From Amblyomma americanum (Eukaryota; Arthropoda; Arachnida; Ixodida; Ixodidae), in NCBI RefSeq assembly GCF_052857255.1, contig NC_135505.1, positions 54,362,792 to 54,426,791 on the forward strand: a DNA stretch of 64,000 bases, written 5' to 3'. Of the stretch, positions 59,708 to 64,000 are shown piece after piece. Every line of letters begins with the position of its first letter. Position 1 is the first letter of the stretch. The translations under genes and the position numbers were made by a program. Under the pieces are notes generated by a model that was not told the origin of the DNA, did not search any database, and saw nothing but the letters and a program-made list of their open reading frames with translations.

Positions 59708-59892
59708 ATGTTCCTGAAGTGATATCAACAAGTATTCAGGTGTTCCCACAAGAACAACTTTTCTATGAAGAAGCTCCCGACCCTTCTGATACCTCTGTTC
59801 TTGAGGGTGACTTTAAACATTTTTCTTTATGTTGCGAAGCTTTGCCTAAAAAGCTTAATGTAAAGAAATATGAGCCAACCAAACTAATATGA
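59708..59892 (+). CDS. candidate terminal exon, unknown product
   Basis: A strong 3' splice site (ACTTCTCTTCTTTCTTATCT, then ATATCACAG) precedes 60 codons plus stop, with VPEVISTSIQVFPQEQLFYE, EAPDPSDTSVLEGDF, CCEALPKKLNVKK. The peptide is acidic at first and basic at the end. No upstream exon or nearby AATAAA was found, and no family is recognised. The frame is also open upstream of the acceptor, so chance is possible. Confidence 0.25.
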
Positions 59893-61014
59893 CTTCCCAA
59901 AATAATAGCTCCTTTCTAGCTCCCCTTTAGCCTTTGTTTTCACATATAGGTAATTTGGAGTGAATATGAGATATAAAGTTATATCCTTGTAAAAAACTCA
60001 CTTAAAATAGCTGACAATGCTGATCATGTCGGTAGCTTTCTTCACTTTAAGATTTCGTTCTCACGACAGGCTTTAAAATTATTGCTGCTTACACGGTAGA
60101 TTGCTCGACAATAGGATATGCCTCTTCCGTCTGAGCCCCTGATATCAAGTCGGTGTTTAATGCCTCAGAAGACGTCCGAAATTGCTCCCCTCATTTTCTA
60201 CTACCTATTCTCGTTCAGCTAGTGCCACGCTCATGAAAAGAACTCTAGACCAACCAGATCTTTTAATTCGGCGCCATATTTGAACACCTTTTGTGGGTTT
60301 ATAAGGTGTATTAAGGGAACCAATTACTGAAGTAAAGTCTCGTCACTAGTAACATCCAGGATCGATCATGGATTCAACGTAAACACTACAATTTGCAGAA
60401 CTCGCCAGTATTTGCATTCTTTCCTCCCCAAGTCCAGCTAAGACCTGAACCACTTCCCACCCTGTGTCATCTTCATACCTTAACATGGCGCTTTCAAATA
60501 TGCGCTTCTTCATCGACTAGATTAAAGACACCTATTGTATTGTCCTCGCTGCTTCCATTTTGTGTTTTTACCACACCTATCTGTAATGCTCAAGCTGGTA
60601 AAATAGAAAATAAATGTATAAAAATAAAATATTAAATAAAGAATAAATTACTTCTTTTTTGCCGACACGGTACAGTTTGTATATGTTTCAAAAATTGCCT
60701 TACAGACAAGATGTTCAACAGCAGAAATAGTGAAACGTTTAAATATTACGAAATGACGCATACGCAGGAAAGCTTCAGTTCTCAGTAAACGGAAGGAAGT
60801 CCCTGGTCATATATGGAATTGCGATTTCTGGTGCAAAGTTATCGAGCAATCAAACAGTAGAGACATTATCCTGAAAAATAACGTACCTTGTAAGGTGGAG
60901 ACGGAAAGCTTGACTAAAAGAGGGTTATGGTTGACAGCTAGTATGTGAGGCTTTATATTTCTCATAAAAACGAACAGATATTGGTGTGACAGCAATTGAA
61001 TGTTGCAGAACGTG
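59893..61014. other. unassigned; cluster of AATAAA motifs at 60600-60655
   Basis: AT-rich. Several overlapping AATAAA motifs follow a plus-strand open frame (60393-60635) preceded by a TTCTTTCCTCCCCAAG acceptor-like stretch. This could be the 3' end of a transcript, but no coding domain supports it. Confidence 0.25.
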
Positions 61015-61160
61015 GCAACTCTTGCACGCCTCTCAGAGATGTCAGTCCACGTTAAAGAACCCCGGGTGGCTGAAATTTCCGTAGCACTTCACTACGGCGT
61101 GCCTCATAGCCTCAGTCGCTTTGGGACTTTAAACCCTCATACACAAGTCATAAACCATTC
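61015..61160 (+). repeat. SINE body
   Basis: GATGTCAGTCCACGTTAAAG, AACCCCGGGTGGCTGAAATT, TTCACTACGGCGTGCCTCAT, GCTTTGGGACTTTAAACCC match the other SINE copies. The tRNA-like head is missing. Confidence 0.78.
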
Positions 61161-61619
61161 ATAACTATCTCAAAATATATGTCGCAGGAAATAATTAATC
61201 AACTAAAACTAGTTTCCACCAGAATCGAAGCGGCTTTTACTCTAAATTCATTGCGTTGGCTGATTCACGATATGGTCATTTAGCAGTGCATGCGCTTCCG
61301 GACTCACTTATACTGGCGGATGCTGCATTCTTGTAGGTAAAAAACTTTAGAAAGACCATGTATTCATATTTCTGCGGGTCCCTACACATGAGTACGTTAG
61401 TTTCTTAAAAAAACGAAAATAAAGACAGCATAACTTTTTAAAATTTTAAAACGGAGAACAATACTTCATGAAATCCAGTGGCGCGCATCTATGCGGTAGA
61501 TCACTTTCTGACATTGATTTATTCAATGTGATGAGGAACGGAGCCAAATGTTTTAGAAATTTGTTTTACATCACATTGGAATAAATCATTTATTCACCGG
61601 TTCTGATAAGAGGATAGGC
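61161..61619. other. unassigned
   Basis: No recognisable feature between the SINE and the Penelope fragment. Confidence 0.35.
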
Positions 61620-61985
61620 TGCCTGAAAAAACTTGAGACACTTGTCAATAGAACTAGGAGGGCGCCGGTCATGTCTTTTGTCCTTTGACGACGTTCGTTC
61701 ATTGGTCAAACCAGCCGATGATTAAAAGAATGTGTCAGGTGGTACGGTGCGCCGCTGAGGCCGTCAGTGTCTAATAGGAACCTCAATCTTCACTACCAGG
61801 AGTGCCAAGAGGGCAAGTTCTGTAGAGACCTTCACGATCGCACGATATTGAGGACGTGTCGGGAGCAGCTTACGCGATAAATAATGCAGGCCTATGGAAT
61901 CAGCTTCCAAGGACGCAGATTGCGTCAGCGCACCCTCTCTCTACAGACTATCGGAGGAGATTGGTTTTCTGGATTGCTAGCATAG
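61620..61985 (+). pseudogene. Penelope-like endonuclease fragment (third copy)
   Basis: In mixed frames: YQECQEGKFCRDLHDRTILR, TCREQLTR, then MESASKDADCVSAPSLYRLS and EEIGFLDC, matching the C-terminal GIY-YIG endonuclease pattern (LTR.I.EA......CVS.PS..LS..EI.FL) of the pair at 54600-57475. The sequence is more diverged from that pair than they are from each other, so it is probably another family. Confidence 0.5.
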
Positions 61986-64000
61986 GGATGACCATTAATG
62001 CATTTGGTTTCACTTTGTGAGGAATTCTTATTTGTTGCTTTTTTCTTTCAGTGATTCCGATTTATTCCTGCGCTTGCAGTAGTCCTTCAGTTGTTAGTAT
62101 ACCATACACGATTTTCATTTTGTACAGTCTTGAGTTTTGCGGTAATATCTGTAAATTTTTTGCTACTTCTGGTTTAACGCACCCGAATTGAGGACGACAG
62201 GAATAAAATCAAATTGGCCTAAGTATAATACTACCCAAAGAAGGTGTCTGGCAAGTGTATGGATTACCAAATTTTTTTGAAATTGGCAGAGGCGTAGCGC
62301 ACGGTTAAATTTACTCGACAGGAGTCTAGTAGCTTATCGCAAGCTAAAGTTATCATAATGGTGCATGCTGGTGGTTTGAAAAGCAAGAATTTCGGAAAAA
62401 CAAAGCGTTTAAGGTATAGCCTGCACACATCAGCTGTGCAAAAGCGCAACTCCGCTCGTGGCAAGAACTTTAAGACATGGCATCACGATCGTAGCCGCCA
62501 ACATATACACTCATGAATAAACTCACACAATAATATGTGACACATGGAGAACTCAGCATTGCCATCATTTTTTCTTTGACTGTACTAAAACAGACGATAT
62601 ATTTGAGTGTTGAAAGGGTACTGAGGCTTCCCTCTCAACCAATGGTCCGTTTTGTGTTCTCAAGAATATTCCTCCCATGTCTTTACCATTAATCCCACGT
62701 ACACTAGCGCTGATCGTACATATAAGTGGTCCTTCGTGTTATATTCTACGAGGCCCTACTCACGAGACCTCGGTATCGACAAAATGAAATGCGTGCCGAA
62801 TTCGCAGCCAACCGCTCATTGACGTCAGCGTTGTGGTCATAAAGTCCGCATAATCACGCCGCACCGACTAGAGCCAAACATATCACCCTATATCAGAGAA
62901 CGTCTAAAGGAGAGGTCACTTTAAAGCCAAACAAATATTCTCTACCAAAAACAGTGCTAAAAATGCCGTACCCGCTACGGGGATCTAACACAAAATGCTG
63001 AGCCCCAGCGCGATTCGACGATGCTCCAAGACAACAACCCCACGCAGTGAAGCCACGATGTCACAGCCGTGCCACGGTCCCCGTATTTAGCGAAGCCGTG
63101 ACCCGAATCGAATAACCTCTCTCGGTATATGTCATTAAAGACCGCAAGGTTAGCGCCTTTGTACACGCGGAACAAAAACACTCTGTCAACAGTGAACCCG
63201 CCCGTACTGAGATATAGACAAGAAGAAATGAGATGGCCTGCAGATCTGTGCAACTGGCGGCCACTTTATACACTCTTAAAAGCGATTCATTGCTAAGACA
63301 ACAATCAACGAACTTATCATACCCATGACCTTTTAGATCTCAAGGATTGCTCCGGGATGTTGTTCTCGGCGTGGGTTGCACGACTTAGCACAAGGCAATG
63401 CGGTTCGTTCCTCCTGGTCGACAGCATGGATAACCACAGGGCTCTCAGTGTGATTGGTGAAACCGAATGCTGAAACGAGAGCGCCGAGCGAATTCTAAAA
63501 TATGTGGAAAAAATATTGGGAAGGACAAATAATGTTTAGTACACCTGAAGTAGAGATAAAGGAATATGAAATGAACTAGAAGCTACTTACAGGAACGGAA
63601 GTCTAACCAGTTACGCTCTCCTGACCACACCTGGTAAATGATAGCTTAGGATGCCATGCTGGAGAAGTGACATAGGTTAAAATTTAGAGGGTGTAGGATT
63701 AGAAAGGCTCATTTTTCACTCATCTAACCCGTGGCTAGACGGGAAAGGACATTTCTTCCGTGCTGTGCGGCACCTGTGATTAGGAGAATTTTACATAAAA
63801 ATTGAGCGCTTGCCGGGTACCATCCACGAATTCACTTGAATACTAAAAGAGGGAGACCGCGTATAGAGGCGAAAGCGGACACGCTGAATTTATGACATAT
63901 GCGGGCCAGATATGAAGGAGCGCAGATATATCGGAATGAAGAGAAGCCGCTTGAGGCCATTCGGGAGGCAGTTGCGGCGGTAAAGAAGCTCTTCTCGGGT
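61986..64000. other. unassigned right end
   Basis: A TATAAA (minus, 63265-63270) precedes a minus-strand frame to 62975 without ATG start or recognised domain. Near the end, plus-strand text 63845-64000 reads KRGRPRIEAKADTLNL, stop, then MRARYEGAQIYRNEEKPLEA and AAVKKLFSG, which could be an exon or element fragment running off the window. Confidence 0.3.

Noticed and set aside
62975..63273. Minus-strand frames behind a TATAAA box
   Set aside because: No ATG in good position, no domain, no splice or poly(A) support.

Overview
The window looks like nuclear DNA from a hard tick (Ixodidae). It has canonical GT-AG introns with AATAAA poly(A) signals, a dense mixture of decayed Ty3/Gypsy, BEL/Pao, non-LTR and Penelope-like elements, and six copies of a tRNA-headed SINE whose body I associate with ixodid ticks. 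The taxon rests on recognition of repeat families, not on a search. No bacterial, organellar or viral gene block is present. More than half of the sequence is recognisable mobile-element material, and almost every element coding region carries frameshifts or stops.

Layout, left to right. 1-1841 (-): Gmr1-like Gypsy remnant with a SCAN-like capsid and the order gag, protease, integrase. 2005-2705 (+): BEL/Pao gag. 2710-4562 (+): RNase H-bearing LINE, copy A of a family seen three times. 4735-5480 (-): RTE-like reverse transcriptase. 5490-7263 (+): 5' half of an I/Jockey-type LINE. 7348-12752 (+): complete Gypsy element with both LTRs, sitting inside an AAT microsatellite. 13150-15075 (+): gag-protease of a related Gypsy. 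15690-16400 (-): CR1-like RT. 16430-19808 (+): LINE copy B with a SINE inside its RT. 19812-21490 (-): RTE-like element. 22.7-29 kb: scattered Gypsy, LINE and SINE pieces. 29330-30925: GC-rich minisatellite. 30926-32640 (+): LINE interrupted by copy C. 33405-34170 (-): Gypsy gag. 36326-37104: 779 bp of uninterrupted AC dinucleotide abutting the 3' end of a nearly full-length CR1-like LINE (37117-41294, -). 46620-51960 (-): nearly full-length two-ORF LINE with RNase H. 54600-57475: inverted pair of Penelope-like elements with a LINE fragment inserted in one arm. 61620-61985: third Penelope fragment.

The one convincing host gene is on the minus strand between 43670 and 41911. It has two exons: a signal peptide ends exactly at a GTAAGT donor, and after a 1463-bp intron a second exon supplies a ten-cysteine domain resembling trypsin-inhibitor-like (TIL) modules, with AATAAA 17 nt after the stop. 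A weak candidate terminal exon lies at 59708-59892.

I found no CRISPR array, rRNA, functional tRNA or gene cluster forming an obvious new system. The most rewarding structures are the secreted peptide gene, the minisatellite whose 89-bp unit seems to have grown from a 60-bp unit still preserved at its edges and elsewhere, the AC tract apparently seeded by a LINE tail, the inverted Penelope pair, and the Gmr1-type gene order.
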